64,000 bases of DNA from assembly GCF_002796985.1 (NCBI RefSeq), contig NZ_PEKX01000002.1, positions 124,001 through 188,000 of the forward strand, given 5' to 3'. Within the stretch, counting starts at the first letter, position 1. The number at the start of each line of letters is the position of its first letter. Below are positions 23,874 through 32,346 of the stretch, piece after piece. Under the pieces are notes generated by a model that saw only the letters and a list, made by a program, of their open reading frames with translations, was not told the origin of the DNA and made no database searches. Position numbers and translations under genes: made by a program. This stretch comes from Pseudomonas sp. (lineage in GTDB: Bacteria > Pseudomonadota > Gammaproteobacteria > Pseudomonadales > Pseudomonadaceae).

Positions 23874-25103
23874 TCACTCGCCGGTCTGCGCCAGCTCGAA
23901 GCTCATCATCAGCGCCCAGGGCGCATCGCTGTCGCCCACGCGGATGGGTTGCAGCAGTTGTACTTGTCGACCCTTCACCTGTTCCCAGCTGCGCCCCTGG
24001 GCGATGGCGCTGCGTGCTTCGGACGGCAGTTCGCCGGCCTTGTCGCCCAGACGCCTGGCGTCGGGGTGGGTGACGTAGACGCCGGCATTGGAGAGCAGCG
24101 CGTACTGGCCGTTGCCCATCGGCGTCAGCTTGCCGAGGCTTTCCTGCAACTGGTGCAGGGTGTAGTCGGCGCCGAGGATGCCGAGGAAGCGGCCGTTGGC
24201 GAGCATGGGCGACATGAACGAGGTCATCAGCACGGTGCTGCCGCCGACGCTGTATTCATAGGGCTCCATGAACACGTCGCGGCCCTTGTTGCGGGGGATC
24301 TGGTACCAGTCGCCGCTGCCGTCAGCCTTGTCGTAGCCGACCAGGCATTCGCGCTGGGCCACGCCGCTGCCGCGGTGCCAGTAGGCCATGAGGCGGCCAC
24401 TGGCGTCGTGCCCCGGTGCGTTGATGAATTCGCTGTCGCGGCCGTCGAAGGCGTTGGGCTCGCAAGCGCAGGCGAAGGCCAGCAACTCGGGATTGCGGGT
24501 CAGGTATTCGTGCATCACGGCGTCGATCTGCTCACGCTGCGGACCGAAGTGGCGGCTCTTCATGCCAAGGATGAAATGCTTCAGGCCGTAGAGCGCAGTG
24601 GCCATCACGGCAAAGCGTGCCTCCAGGCGCTGGGTCTCGCTGGCCAGCACCACGCGGGCGGTGTCCAGCAGGCTGGAGTGCTCGGCCTGTTCGACGTCGG
24701 CCAGGGCGCGGGCGCTTTCGTTCTTGATCGAGGCGACGACGTTGCTGATGTCGGCGGTGGCGTTGGCCGACTGGGTGGCCAGACGGCGCACTTCATCGGC
24801 GACCACCGCGAAGCCGCGCCCGCTTTCCCCGGCGCGGGCGGCTTCGATGGCGGCGTTGAGGGCTACCAGGTTGGTGTTCCGGGCGATCTGCTTGATGACT
24901 TCGGAGACCTTGCTGATCTGCGTCCAGCGCACGTTGAGGTCGGCGATCAGTTGCTTGACCTGGTCGATGGTGGAGCGGGTGCCGGAGCTGTCTTCGGCCT
25001 TGGCGGGCCGTGGTTCGAGTGTGGTTGGCATGGCTGGGACACTGCTGTGGCGGATGGGGGCAGGGGTAGGCGAGGGATCGTTTTCTTCTTGTGTCAGACG
25101 CAC
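23874..25103 (-). CDS. Soluble chemoreceptor with signalling domain first and Cache domain last
   Basis: About 409 residues with no transmembrane helix. The chemoreceptor signalling tip is at the N-terminus, residues about 75-108 (IARNTNLVALNAAIEAARAG, GRGFAVVADEVRRLA). The C-terminal about 230 residues form a PAS-like Cache sensor (FLGILGADYTLHQLQESLG, YALLSNAGVYVTHPD). This is the reverse of a normal receptor, and the hairpin is short, with only part of the adaptation region. The start is uncertain: GTG 25103, or ATG 25031 which begins MPTTLEPRP. It may be a cytoplasmic sensor feeding a chemotaxis-like array or a decayed receptor; the open frame is intact. Confidence 0.8.
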   Translation of the reverse strand: MRLTQEENDPSPTPAPIRHSSVPAMPTTLEPRPAKAEDSSGTRSTIDQVKQLIADLNVRWTQISKVSEVIKQIARNTNLVALNAAIEAARAGESGRGFAVVADEVRRLATQSANATADISNVVASIKNESARALADVEQAEHSSLLDTARVVLASETQRLEARFAVMATALYGLKHFILGMKSRHFGPQREQIDAVMHEYLTRNPELLAFACACEPNAFDGRDSEFINAPGHDASGRLMAYWHRGSGVAQRECLVGYDKADGSGDWYQIPRNKGRDVFMEPYEYSVGGSTVLMTSFMSPMLANGRFLGILGADYTLHQLQESLGKLTPMGNGQYALLSNAGVYVTHPDARRLGDKAGELPSEARSAIAQGRSWEQVKGRQVQLLQPIRVGDSDAPWALMMSFELAQTGE

Positions 25104-25136
25104 CCCGAGAGGCGGATCTGTGGCGAGGCGCAGGTC

Positions 25137-25216
25137 GTAGGATGGGGTGGAGCGCAGCGATACCCGTCGCTCCTTGTGTGCGCATCATGGGTATCGCTGC
25201 GCTCCACCCATCCTAC
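25137..25216. repeat. REP pair of the GTAGGATGGGTGGAGCGCAGCG type
   Basis: A third REP family: GTAGGATGGGGTGGAGCGCA at 25137 and the inverted copy ending CACCCATCCTAC at 25216, with a short central spacer. It lies between the chemoreceptor start and the next gene's end. Confidence 0.82.
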
Positions 25217-25237
25217 AAAGGCGCTACCGGATGTCGC

Positions 25238-25714
25238 TTACCAGCCGAGCTGCTTGTGCAGGCCGAGGGCGTCGTAGTAGTCGCCCTGGTAGACGATCTT
25301 GCCGTCCTTGATCTTCACGTAGCTCACACCGTCGAACGACAGCGGCTTGTTGGTCGCCGGGGTCTGGGCATCCCAGGCGCCGGTGTTGGTGCCGCTGAAG
25401 GTCCACTGGAAGGCGATGCCGTCCTTGTCGACGATCGGCTTGCCGTTCATCTTCCACTTCAGGTCCGGAACGGCGCCCACGAACACCTTGATCACATTGT
25501 CGCGCGCGGCATCGCGGCCTTTCTGCGGGGTGCCGACGGTGACGTCGAAATACTCCGCATCCTGGGCCAGGTAGCCGGCGGCCTTCTCGGCATCGTGGGC
25601 GTTCCACGCGGCCATGTAGGCATCGACGATCTGTTTGGGCGACTCTGCAGCCTGTACGAGGCTGGCAAAGGTGAACAGCGACAGCAGGTAAAACGCTCTG
25701 ACGAGGTGACGCAT
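25238..25714 (-). CDS. Exported SnoaL/NTF2-like protein
   Basis: A 158-residue exported protein: signal peptide MRHLVRAFYLLSLFTFASLVQA, cleaved before AESPKQ, then a complete NTF2-like/SnoaL (ester-cyclase type) cone fold beginning IVDAYMAAWNAHDAEKAAGYL and ending VSYVKIKDGKIVYQGDYYD. The fold binds small hydrophobic molecules, and some members are cyclases. The ATG at 25714 has GGAGGC six bases upstream. It is downstream of spdH on the same strand; a role in the polyamine locus is possible but unsupported. Confidence 0.82.
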   Translation of the reverse strand: MRHLVRAFYLLSLFTFASLVQAAESPKQIVDAYMAAWNAHDAEKAAGYLAQDAEYFDVTVGTPQKGRDAARDNVIKVFVGAVPDLKWKMNGKPIVDKDGIAFQWTFSGTNTGAWDAQTPATNKPLSFDGVSYVKIKDGKIVYQGDYYDALGLHKQLGW

Positions 25715-25770
25715 GCTTGCCTCCGTTGCGGGCGTGCCCGCGGGTTGTCGGCCGGACGGCCGCTTTCAGT

Positions 25771-25793
25771 GGCGCCACGCCAGGCGTGGCGCC
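25771..25793 (-). terminator. GC-rich stem-loop after spdH
   Basis: GGCGCCACGCC / GGCGTGGCGCC with a single central base, directly beyond the spdH stop. It is a strong hairpin without a U-run, so termination strength is uncertain. Confidence 0.5.
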
Positions 25794-25800
25794 GGATGGA

Positions 25801-27663
25801 TCAGGCCAGTTCGCCCACCGCGCGCCAGGCTTCGTCGATGGCCGCGTGGGCATAGGCGTCCCAGGCGGCATCGGAGTTGGCGATGGTGACGTTGCCGACC
25901 TGGGTGCGAGCCAGGTTCATCAGTTTTTCGCTCTCTTCCTCATCATCGAAGAGGCTGTTGGAGAAGTACGAATAGCCGTGCGACCAACGGTTGATGGTGA
26001 TCGCCTGGATGTCCTTCTGATGGTCGAAGCCGGCCGGGCCGAGCATGGCCTGCAGCTGGTCGCGGAGCATGCCTTCCATGTACTCGAAGCTCATGCCGTA
26101 GAGCTTGCCGCGGCCGACGCGGGCCTGGGTACGCGCGTCCATGCCGGCGTTGGGGCTGGTGGGCACGTAGACCATGTGCAGGCCGATGGGCTGGTTCGGG
26201 TCGCGCGGGTGGCTGTAGCCGCCGATGTCCACCGGGTAGTCCAGCTTCACGCGGCTGTACGGTTGGCTCGGTGCGTAGATCTCGTGCACGCCCAGCTTCA
26301 TGAAGCTCTGCCAGTTGCGGATCACCACCTTGGTGTACACAAGCGGGAACTTCACGTTCTGCGCCAGGGCGTGGCTCTGCTCGGCGGAGAGGTCGCGCAG
26401 GATGTAGGGGATGATCATGTTGTAGCAGGCCAGTACGCAGTGTTTGGCGCGCACGCGGTGCAGGGCGCCGGCGCGGCTGTAGCCGACATCCACGCCACCG
26501 TCGCGGTTTTTCACGCTCACGGCGGTGCTGTTCAGGCGCAGGCGCACCGCGTTGTTCGGCTGGTCCAGCTTGGCGTAGTCGAAGGTGGCCAGGACGATGT
26601 CGTTCATGTCCTTGCCCGGCGCCACGCCCGGAATCAGGCCGCGCACCAGCAGTCGCGCTAGCGAGGCGTTGCCGTCGGGGAAGTGGTAGATGTACGGCTC
26701 CTCCATCTCCGCCTTGGCTTCCTCGCTGATGGGCGACAGGTCCATGGCGGCGAAACCGGGGAAGCCCACGGAGTAGGCCGAGTCGGCGGGGACGGCGTCG
26801 ATGCTCAGCGCCGAGAAGTCGTTGGTGCGGCTGAGGAAGTAGCGGGTGGCGGCTTCGCTCAGGCCAACGTCCTTGCGCAGGAAATCCTGGTAGCTGGTCT
26901 TGGCCAGGTGCGCTTCCTTCTCTTCGCGGGTCTTGCCGGCGAGGTAGTCCTTCGGCGCTTCGTGCAGGTCGATCAGCGCCTGGCGGTCGGCCTCGGGCAG
27001 CGGGAAGTCGGAGATGAACGCGCGCCAGCTGCGGGCGTTGAGTTTTTCCGGGGCGATGTCGTCGGCCACCATGGGCGTCGGGTCGCCGGACACCATCTTC
27101 GCTTCGCCGAAGCCGGCCTTGTCGAAGAACACGCCGCGCGACAGACCCAGGTTCGGGTAGAAGTCACGGTCGAAGGCCGTCTCGAAACGGTCCACGTCGA
27201 CGTTGAGCTGCTTGAGCAGGTTGTTGACCGTGTCGCTGTACAGGTGCTTGGGCGACTGGAAGGCTTCGCTGCCGCCGTAGCCGAGGATCATCCGGCCGCC
27301 GGCCTGGAATTCGTTGCGCTTGGCGTGGCCGCCGAAGTCGTCGTGGTTCTCGATGATCAGTACGCGCGCCTTGGGATGCTTCTGCCGGTAGAACCAGGCC
27401 GCGGACAGGCCGCTAATGCCGCCGCCGACCACCACCAGGTCGTACTGCTCCTCGATCGTCAGGCCATCGGTGTTGAACACCTTTTTCTCCCAGCCCATCT
27501 GGTGCGCGACCTCGAACGCGCCGGGATGGCTGCCGCGCAGGCCGGTGAGGGCGGGCGGGTAGTAGCGGCCGGAGGGGGCTGCCTGGAGAAGTTGCAGCGG
27601 GGTGAGGCCCGCGCCGATGGTGAGGGCAACGCCGTTGAGGAAGTCGCGGCGGGTGATGGTCAT
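25801..27663 (-). CDS. spdH: Spermidine dehydrogenase (FAD/heme-type SpdH)
   Basis: A 620-residue flavin amine oxidase-like protein, the length I remember for P. aeruginosa SpdH (PA3713). The N-terminus carries a twin-arginine-like signal (TRRDFLNGVALTIGAG), consistent with periplasmic export. The FAD Rossmann motif is VVVGGGISGLSAAW near residue 87, and a second flavin-contact region is HCVLACYNMIIPY. SpdH cleaves spermidine to diaminopropane plus 4-aminobutanal. The ATG at 27663 has AAGGA eight bases upstream. Immediately upstream lies an aminobutyraldehyde dehydrogenase gene that would oxidise its product, followed by a polyamine-type ABC transporter. Confidence 0.9.
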   Translation of the reverse strand: MTITRRDFLNGVALTIGAGLTPLQLLQAAPSGRYYPPALTGLRGSHPGAFEVAHQMGWEKKVFNTDGLTIEEQYDLVVVGGGISGLSAAWFYRQKHPKARVLIIENHDDFGGHAKRNEFQAGGRMILGYGGSEAFQSPKHLYSDTVNNLLKQLNVDVDRFETAFDRDFYPNLGLSRGVFFDKAGFGEAKMVSGDPTPMVADDIAPEKLNARSWRAFISDFPLPEADRQALIDLHEAPKDYLAGKTREEKEAHLAKTSYQDFLRKDVGLSEAATRYFLSRTNDFSALSIDAVPADSAYSVGFPGFAAMDLSPISEEAKAEMEEPYIYHFPDGNASLARLLVRGLIPGVAPGKDMNDIVLATFDYAKLDQPNNAVRLRLNSTAVSVKNRDGGVDVGYSRAGALHRVRAKHCVLACYNMIIPYILRDLSAEQSHALAQNVKFPLVYTKVVIRNWQSFMKLGVHEIYAPSQPYSRVKLDYPVDIGGYSHPRDPNQPIGLHMVYVPTSPNAGMDARTQARVGRGKLYGMSFEYMEGMLRDQLQAMLGPAGFDHQKDIQAITINRWSHGYSYFSNSLFDDEEESEKLMNLARTQVGNVTIANSDAAWDAYAHAAIDEAWRAVGELA

Positions 27664-27787
27664 GGGAAGTCCTTGCAAGGTGATGGCCCGGGGCACGGGC
27701 TGTCATGGTTTTGCCCTTCCATCCAGAAGGGAGTGCGGCATGCGTGGCCGCGCGGCGGTCCCGGTCGAGCGGGGCGCCGTAAAGCAT

Positions 27788-27809
27788 CGGGCCCTCGTGT
27801 GAGGGCCCG
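27788..27809 (-). terminator. Hairpin between patD-like gene and spdH
   Basis: CGGGCCCTC / GAGGGCCCG with loop GTGT, 12 bp after the aldehyde dehydrogenase stop. It probably separates spdH, at least partly, from the upstream transcription unit. Confidence 0.7.
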
Positions 27810-27821
27810 ACGGGTTACTGC

Positions 27822-29246
27822 TTAATGCTTGATCATCACGTGGCGGATCGCTGTGTAGTCTTCCAGGCCGTACATGGACATGTCCTTGCCGTAGCCCGAC
27901 AGCTTCATGCCGCCGTGGGGCATTTCGGTGGTCAGCATGAAGTGCGTATTGACCCAGGTGCAGCCGTATTGCAGGCGGGCGGACAGGCGATGGGCGCGGC
28001 CGATGTCGCGGGTCCACACCGAGGAGGCCAGGCCGTAGTCGGAGTCGTTGGCCCAGGCCAGCGCCTGCGCTTCGTCGTCGAACTCGGTGACCGAAACCAC
28101 CGGGCCGAAGATTTCGCGGCGGACCACTTCGTCGTCCTGGCGGGCGCCGGCGAGCACGGTCGGCTCGAAGAAGAAGCCCGCACGGTCGGCACGCTTGCCA
28201 CCGGTGACCACTTCGATGTGCGGCACCTGGCGGGCGCGCTCGACGAAGCCGATGACACGCTCCAGGTGCTGCTCGGTGATGACCGGGCCCAGCTCGGTGT
28301 TCGGGTCGTCCTGCTCGCCGTACTGGATGCTGGCCACCGCTTCGCCGAGCTTCTGCACGAACTTGGCGTAGATGCCTTTCTGCGCGTAGATGCGGCAGGC
28401 GGCGGTGCAATCCTGGCCGGCGTTGTAGAAGCCGAAGGTGCGGATGCCTTCCACGGCGGCGTCGATGTCGGCGTCGTCGAAGATCAGCACCGGGGCCTTG
28501 CCGCCCAGTTCCATGTGCATGCGCTTCACGGTGTCGGCGGTGCCGGCAATGATGCGGCTGCCGGTGGCGACCGAACCGGTCAGGGAGACCATGCGCACTT
28601 TCGGGTGGGTGGTCAGCGGTTCGCCAACGCTCGGGCCGCGGCCGAAGACCAGGTTGACCACGCCGGCGGGGAAGATGCCGGCCATCAGTTCGGCCAGGCG
28701 CAGGGCGGTCAGCGGGGTCTGTTCGGAGGGCTTGAGCACCACGGTGTTGCCGGCGGCCAGAGCCGGGCCGAGTTTCCACGCGACCATCATCAGCGGGTAG
28801 TTCCACGGCGCGATGGAGGCGACCACGCCTACCGGGTCGCGGCGGATCATCGAGGTGTGGCCCGGCAGGTATTCACCGGCGGCGGAGCCTTGCATCACGC
28901 GGCAGGCGCCGGCGAAGAAGCGGAACACATCGGCGACGGCCGGCAGTTCGTCGTTCAGCGCGGCGGAGTAGGGCTTGCCGCAGTTGTTGGATTCCAGGCG
29001 GGCCAGTTCCTCGGCGTTGGCGTCGATGGCGTCAGCCAGTGCCAGCAGGAGCAGCGAGCGATCCTTCGGCGCGGTCTGCGACCAGCTGTCGAAGGCGGCG
29101 TCGGCGGCCAGCACGGCGGCGTCGACCTGGGCCGGGGTGGCTTCGGCGATTTCCACCAGGGTGGTGCCCAGCGACGGGTTCAGGACGGCGAGCTTCTCGC
29201 CTTCGCCAGCGACCAGTTGGCCGTTGATCAGCAGATTGGTTTGCAT
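27822..29246 (-). CDS. patD: 4-aminobutyraldehyde dehydrogenase (PatD/YdcW-like)
   Basis: A 474-residue NAD(P)-dependent aldehyde dehydrogenase matching PatD/YdcW in length (474). It starts MQTNLLINGQLVAGEG. The conserved proton-relay ASIAPWNYPL segment is near residue 145, the general base is Glu in HMELGGKAP, and the nucleophile is Cys in YNAGQDCTAACR near residue 280. It would oxidise 4-aminobutanal to GABA, the step after spermidine dehydrogenase or putrescine transamination. The ATG at 29246 has GAGGA eight bases upstream. It ends a ydcSTUV-type transporter cluster, the same order as E. coli ydcSTUVW. Confidence 0.88.
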   Translation of the reverse strand: MQTNLLINGQLVAGEGEKLAVLNPSLGTTLVEIAEATPAQVDAAVLAADAAFDSWSQTAPKDRSLLLLALADAIDANAEELARLESNNCGKPYSAALNDELPAVADVFRFFAGACRVMQGSAAGEYLPGHTSMIRRDPVGVVASIAPWNYPLMMVAWKLGPALAAGNTVVLKPSEQTPLTALRLAELMAGIFPAGVVNLVFGRGPSVGEPLTTHPKVRMVSLTGSVATGSRIIAGTADTVKRMHMELGGKAPVLIFDDADIDAAVEGIRTFGFYNAGQDCTAACRIYAQKGIYAKFVQKLGEAVASIQYGEQDDPNTELGPVITEQHLERVIGFVERARQVPHIEVVTGGKRADRAGFFFEPTVLAGARQDDEVVRREIFGPVVSVTEFDDEAQALAWANDSDYGLASSVWTRDIGRAHRLSARLQYGCTWVNTHFMLTTEMPHGGMKLSGYGKDMSMYGLEDYTAIRHVMIKH

Positions 29247-29305
29247 GGTTGAGTCCTCTTGTTCAGGAGCGTGGTGCAAATTCGGTTGGGGTGGTTCTTT
29301 TTAGG

Positions 29306-29336
29306 GGCCTGCCGGATTTTTGGGGGCCGGCGGGCC
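29306..29336 (-). terminator. Imperfect hairpin after the second permease gene
   Basis: GGCCTGCCGG / CCGGCGGGCC (one G-U type mismatch) with a T-rich loop, in the 107-bp gap between the permease and the patD-like gene. It may partially attenuate transcription. Confidence 0.4.
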
Positions 29337-29353
29337 TGAGGGGTTCTGTTGGC

Positions 29354-30160
29354 TTACTTGCCGCTCCCCGCCACGCCTTCGCCACCCTTGGTCAGGTAGT
29401 AGGCGCCGAGGATCGGCAGCATGGTCACGATCATCACCAGCATCGCCACCACGTTGGTCACCGGCACGTCGCGCGGGCGGCCCAGCTGGTTGAGCAGCCA
29501 GATCGGCAGGGTGCGTTCATGGCCGGCGGTGAAGGTGGTGACGATGATCTCGTCGAAGGACAGCGCGAACGCCAGCATGCCGCCCGCCAGCAGCGCCGAG
29601 CCGAGGTTGGGCAGGATCACGTAGCGGAAGGTCTGCCAGCCGTCGGCGCCCAGGTCCATCGAGGCCTCGATAAGGCTGTGCGAGGTGCGGCGGAAACGCG
29701 CGATGACGTTGTTGTAGACGATCACCACGCAGAAGGTCGCGTGGCCGATGACGATGGTCAGGAAGCCCGGCTCGATGCCGAGGGTCTTGAACGCCGACAG
29801 CAGCGCGATGCCGGTGATGATGCCGGGCAGGGCGATCGGCAGGATCAGCATCAGCGAGATGCCTTCCTTGCCGAAGAAGTCGCGACGGTACAGCGCGGCC
29901 GCGGCCAGGGTGCCCAGGAGCATGGCGATCAGCGTGGCGACGCTGGCGATCTTCACCGACAGCTCGATGGATTCCAGCACGTCCTGGCGCGCGAAGGCGA
30001 CGCTGAACCAGTGCAGGGTGAAGCCTTTGGGCGGGAAGCTGAAGGCCGCATCCTCGGTGTTGAAGGCGTACAGGAAGATGATCAGGATCGGGAAGTGCAG
30101 GAACACCAGCCCGCCCCAGGCGGCCGCTTTCAGCCCCCAGGATGCTTTGTCAGAGTGCAT
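29354..30160 (-). CDS. ydcV: Polyamine-type ABC transporter permease (YdcV/PotC-like)
   Basis: A 268-residue inner-membrane permease with about six transmembrane helices. The cytoplasmic EAA loop that docks the ATPase is EASMDLGADGWQTFRYVILP near residues 165-184. The first helix is VFLHFPILIIFLYAFN. It overlaps the preceding permease gene by 11 bp, so the two are made together. By position and type it is the YdcV/PotC half of the importer. Confidence 0.9.
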   Translation of the reverse strand: MHSDKASWGLKAAAWGGLVFLHFPILIIFLYAFNTEDAAFSFPPKGFTLHWFSVAFARQDVLESIELSVKIASVATLIAMLLGTLAAAALYRRDFFGKEGISLMLILPIALPGIITGIALLSAFKTLGIEPGFLTIVIGHATFCVVIVYNNVIARFRRTSHSLIEASMDLGADGWQTFRYVILPNLGSALLAGGMLAFALSFDEIIVTTFTAGHERTLPIWLLNQLGRPRDVPVTNVVAMLVMIVTMLPILGAYYLTKGGEGVAGSGK

Positions 30161-31100
30161 CGAAGGCCCCCAGGCGTTTGACGATGGACAGGTACACGGC
30201 GATCAGCACGATGGGCACCAGGGTGAAGGCGGCGGCCATCGGCATGTTGCCGATCGCGCCCTGCTGGGCGTAGACCATGCTGCCGATGAAGTAGCCCGGC
30301 GGGCCCACCAGCTGCGGCACGATGAAGTCGCCCAGGGTCAGGCTGAAGGTGAAGATCGAGCCGGCGGCGATGCCGGGGATCGACAGCGGCAGGATCACCT
30401 GCAGGAAGGTCTGCCGCGGGTGCGCACCGAGGTCGGCCGAGGCTTGCAGCAGCGACGGCGGCAGGCGTTCCAGGGAGGCCTGGATCGGCAGGATCATGAA
30501 CGGCAGCCAGATGTACACGAACACCAGGAAGCGCCCGAAGCTGGAGGTGGAGAGGGTGTTGCCACCGACGCCCGGAATGCCCAGCAGCAGGTTCAGCAAG
30601 GGTTCGAGGCTCAGGTGCTGGACGAACCACATGGCGACGCCACCCTTGGCCAGCAGCAGGGTCCAGGCGTAGGCCTTGACGATGTAGCTGGCCCACATCG
30701 GCATCATCACGGCGATGTAGAAGAACGCCTTGGTCTTGCCAGTGGTGTAGCGCGCCATGTAGTAGGCGATGGGGAAGGCCACCGCGCCGCTGCCAATGGA
30801 CACCGCGACTGCCATCAGCACGGTGCGCTGGATGATGTCGAAGTTGGAACCGCTGAACAGCGAGCCGAAGTTGGCCCAGGTCAGGTCCGGCGTCACCGTC
30901 ATGGTGAAGTCGTCGAAGGTGTAGAAGCCCTGCCACAGCAGCGTCAGCAGCGAGCCCAGGTAGATCGCGCCGAACCACAGCAGCGGCGGGATCAGCAGCA
31001 GCGAGAGGTACAGCGTCGGCTTGCGGTAGAGCAGGCTGGACAGCCGGCGCAGCAGGCCATTATTGGCCGCAGGCGCCGCTGCATTCATCGTCAGTTCCAT
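30150..31100 (-). CDS. ydcU: Polyamine-type ABC transporter permease (YdcU/PotB-like)
   Basis: A 316-residue permease with an extended cytoplasmic N-terminus and about six transmembrane helices. The first helix (LYLSLLLIPPLLWFGAIYLG) and the large periplasmic segment after it (WANFGSLFSGSNF) are typical of PotB/YdcU. The EAA-like loop is QASADLGAHPRQTFLQVILP. The start ATG at 31100 comes one base after the ATPase stop; an internal ATG five codons in is an alternative. It pairs with the downstream permease to form the channel. Confidence 0.9.
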   Translation of the reverse strand: MELTMNAAAPAANNGLLRRLSSLLYRKPTLYLSLLLIPPLLWFGAIYLGSLLTLLWQGFYTFDDFTMTVTPDLTWANFGSLFSGSNFDIIQRTVLMAVAVSIGSGAVAFPIAYYMARYTTGKTKAFFYIAVMMPMWASYIVKAYAWTLLLAKGGVAMWFVQHLSLEPLLNLLLGIPGVGGNTLSTSSFGRFLVFVYIWLPFMILPIQASLERLPPSLLQASADLGAHPRQTFLQVILPLSIPGIAAGSIFTFSLTLGDFIVPQLVGPPGYFIGSMVYAQQGAIGNMPMAAAFTLVPIVLIAVYLSIVKRLGAFDAL

Positions 31101-31101
31101 G

Positions 31102-32130
31102 TCACGCGCCCTCGTTCAGCACCACCATCGCCTCGCGTGCCCAGCGGGCGGTCACGCGCTGGCCCGGCTGGTGGGCGTGGTCGATGTCGGCCCACTGGCT
31201 GTTGGCCTGGCTGAGGCAGAGGTTCTGGCCGTTGTCGAGACGGATCTCGTAGCGGGTCGCCGCGCCCTGGTACTGGATGTCGTGCAGCAGGCCGCTGATC
31301 TCGATGTCCGAGGCGCTGCGCTCACCAAAGGCGAAGCTGATGTGCTCGGGGCGGATGGAGAAGGGCTGGGCGTTGCCGGTCAGGCCCTGGGCGAGGTCGC
31401 CGCGCAGCACGTTGGAGGTGCCGACGAATTCCGCCACGAACGGCGTCGCCGGCTTCATGTAGAGGTTGCGCGGGGTGTCGACCTGCTCGATGCGGCCCTT
31501 GTTGAACACCGCGACGCGGTCGGACATGGACAGCGCTTCGCTCTGGTCGTGGGTGACGAAGATGAAGGTGATGCCCAACTGGCGCTGCAGCTTCTTCAGC
31601 TCGCTCTGCATCTGCTCGCGCAGCTTGAGGTCGAGGGCGCCGAGCGGTTCGTCCAGCAGCAGCACGCGCGGGCGATTCACCAGGGCGCGGGCCAGGGCGA
31701 CGCGTTGGCGCTGGCCGCCGGAGAGCTGCACCGGCTTGCGCACGCCATAGCCGCCCAGGGCAACCATGCCGAGGGCTTCTTCGGCGCGCTTCAGGCGCTC
31801 GGCCTTGCCGACGCCTTTCACCTTCAGGCCGTAGGCGACGTTCTCCAGCACGCTCATGTGCGGGAACAGCGCGTAGTCCTGGAACACCGTGTTGACGTCA
31901 CGCTGGTAGGGCGGCAGGCCGGCGGCCTCCTCGCCATGGATGCGGATGGAGCCTGCGCTGGGTTGCTCGAAGCCGGCGATCAGGCGCAGGCAGGTGGTCT
32001 TGCCCGAGCCCGACGGGCCGAGCATGGAGAAGAACTCGCCGTCCTTGATGTCGATGGACACCCGGTCAACGGCCTTGACGTCGCCGAACTGGCGGGAGAC
32101 CTGGGTGAATTGAACAGCGGGGGTGGTCAT
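31102..32130 (-). CDS. ydcT: Polyamine-type ABC transporter ATP-binding protein (YdcT/PotA-like)
   Basis: A 342-residue ABC ATPase: Walker A GPSGSGKTT near residue 40, Q-loop VFQDYALFPH, signature LSGGQRQR near 135, Walker B VLLLDEPLGALD, H-loop THDQ, and a C-terminal TOBE regulatory domain (FSIRPEHISFAF). The ATG at 32130 has GGAG eight bases upstream; the frame continues upstream to 32250 without coding character. It is separated from the binding-protein gene by 216 bp that contain a degenerate REP, which may let the binding protein be made in excess. Confidence 0.93.
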   Translation of the reverse strand: MTTPAVQFTQVSRQFGDVKAVDRVSIDIKDGEFFSMLGPSGSGKTTCLRLIAGFEQPSAGSIRIHGEEAAGLPPYQRDVNTVFQDYALFPHMSVLENVAYGLKVKGVGKAERLKRAEEALGMVALGGYGVRKPVQLSGGQRQRVALARALVNRPRVLLLDEPLGALDLKLREQMQSELKKLQRQLGITFIFVTHDQSEALSMSDRVAVFNKGRIEQVDTPRNLYMKPATPFVAEFVGTSNVLRGDLAQGLTGNAQPFSIRPEHISFAFGERSASDIEISGLLHDIQYQGAATRYEIRLDNGQNLCLSQANSQWADIDHAHQPGQRVTARWAREAMVVLNEGA

Positions 32131-32257
32131 GGTGCACGCTCCAAGGGGCAGGAATCCGGCGTAGGGAAGCCCTGCCCGTGAATCTGAGATACGGGTGAAT
32201 CGGTGCAATCGGATGGATGTCGTGGCGCTCGCCGGCATGGCGAGGCGCACGGGGCGG

Positions 32258-32336
32258 GTTCGCGAGCAAGCTCGCTCCTACGAAGAGCCGGACTCCCTGT
32301 AGGAACGAGGGGGGCGCCTAGCCCTTGCTCGCGAAC
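32258..32336. repeat. Degenerate REP pair inside the transporter operon
   Basis: GTTCGCGAGCAAGCTCGCTC at 32258 is intact, while the inverted partner (TAGGAACGAGG..CTTGCTCGCGAAC, to 32336) has drifted. It lies between the binding-protein and ATPase genes, where an mRNA hairpin would protect the upstream message and reduce read-through. Confidence 0.75.
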
Positions 32337-32346
32337 GCTCTAGGCC

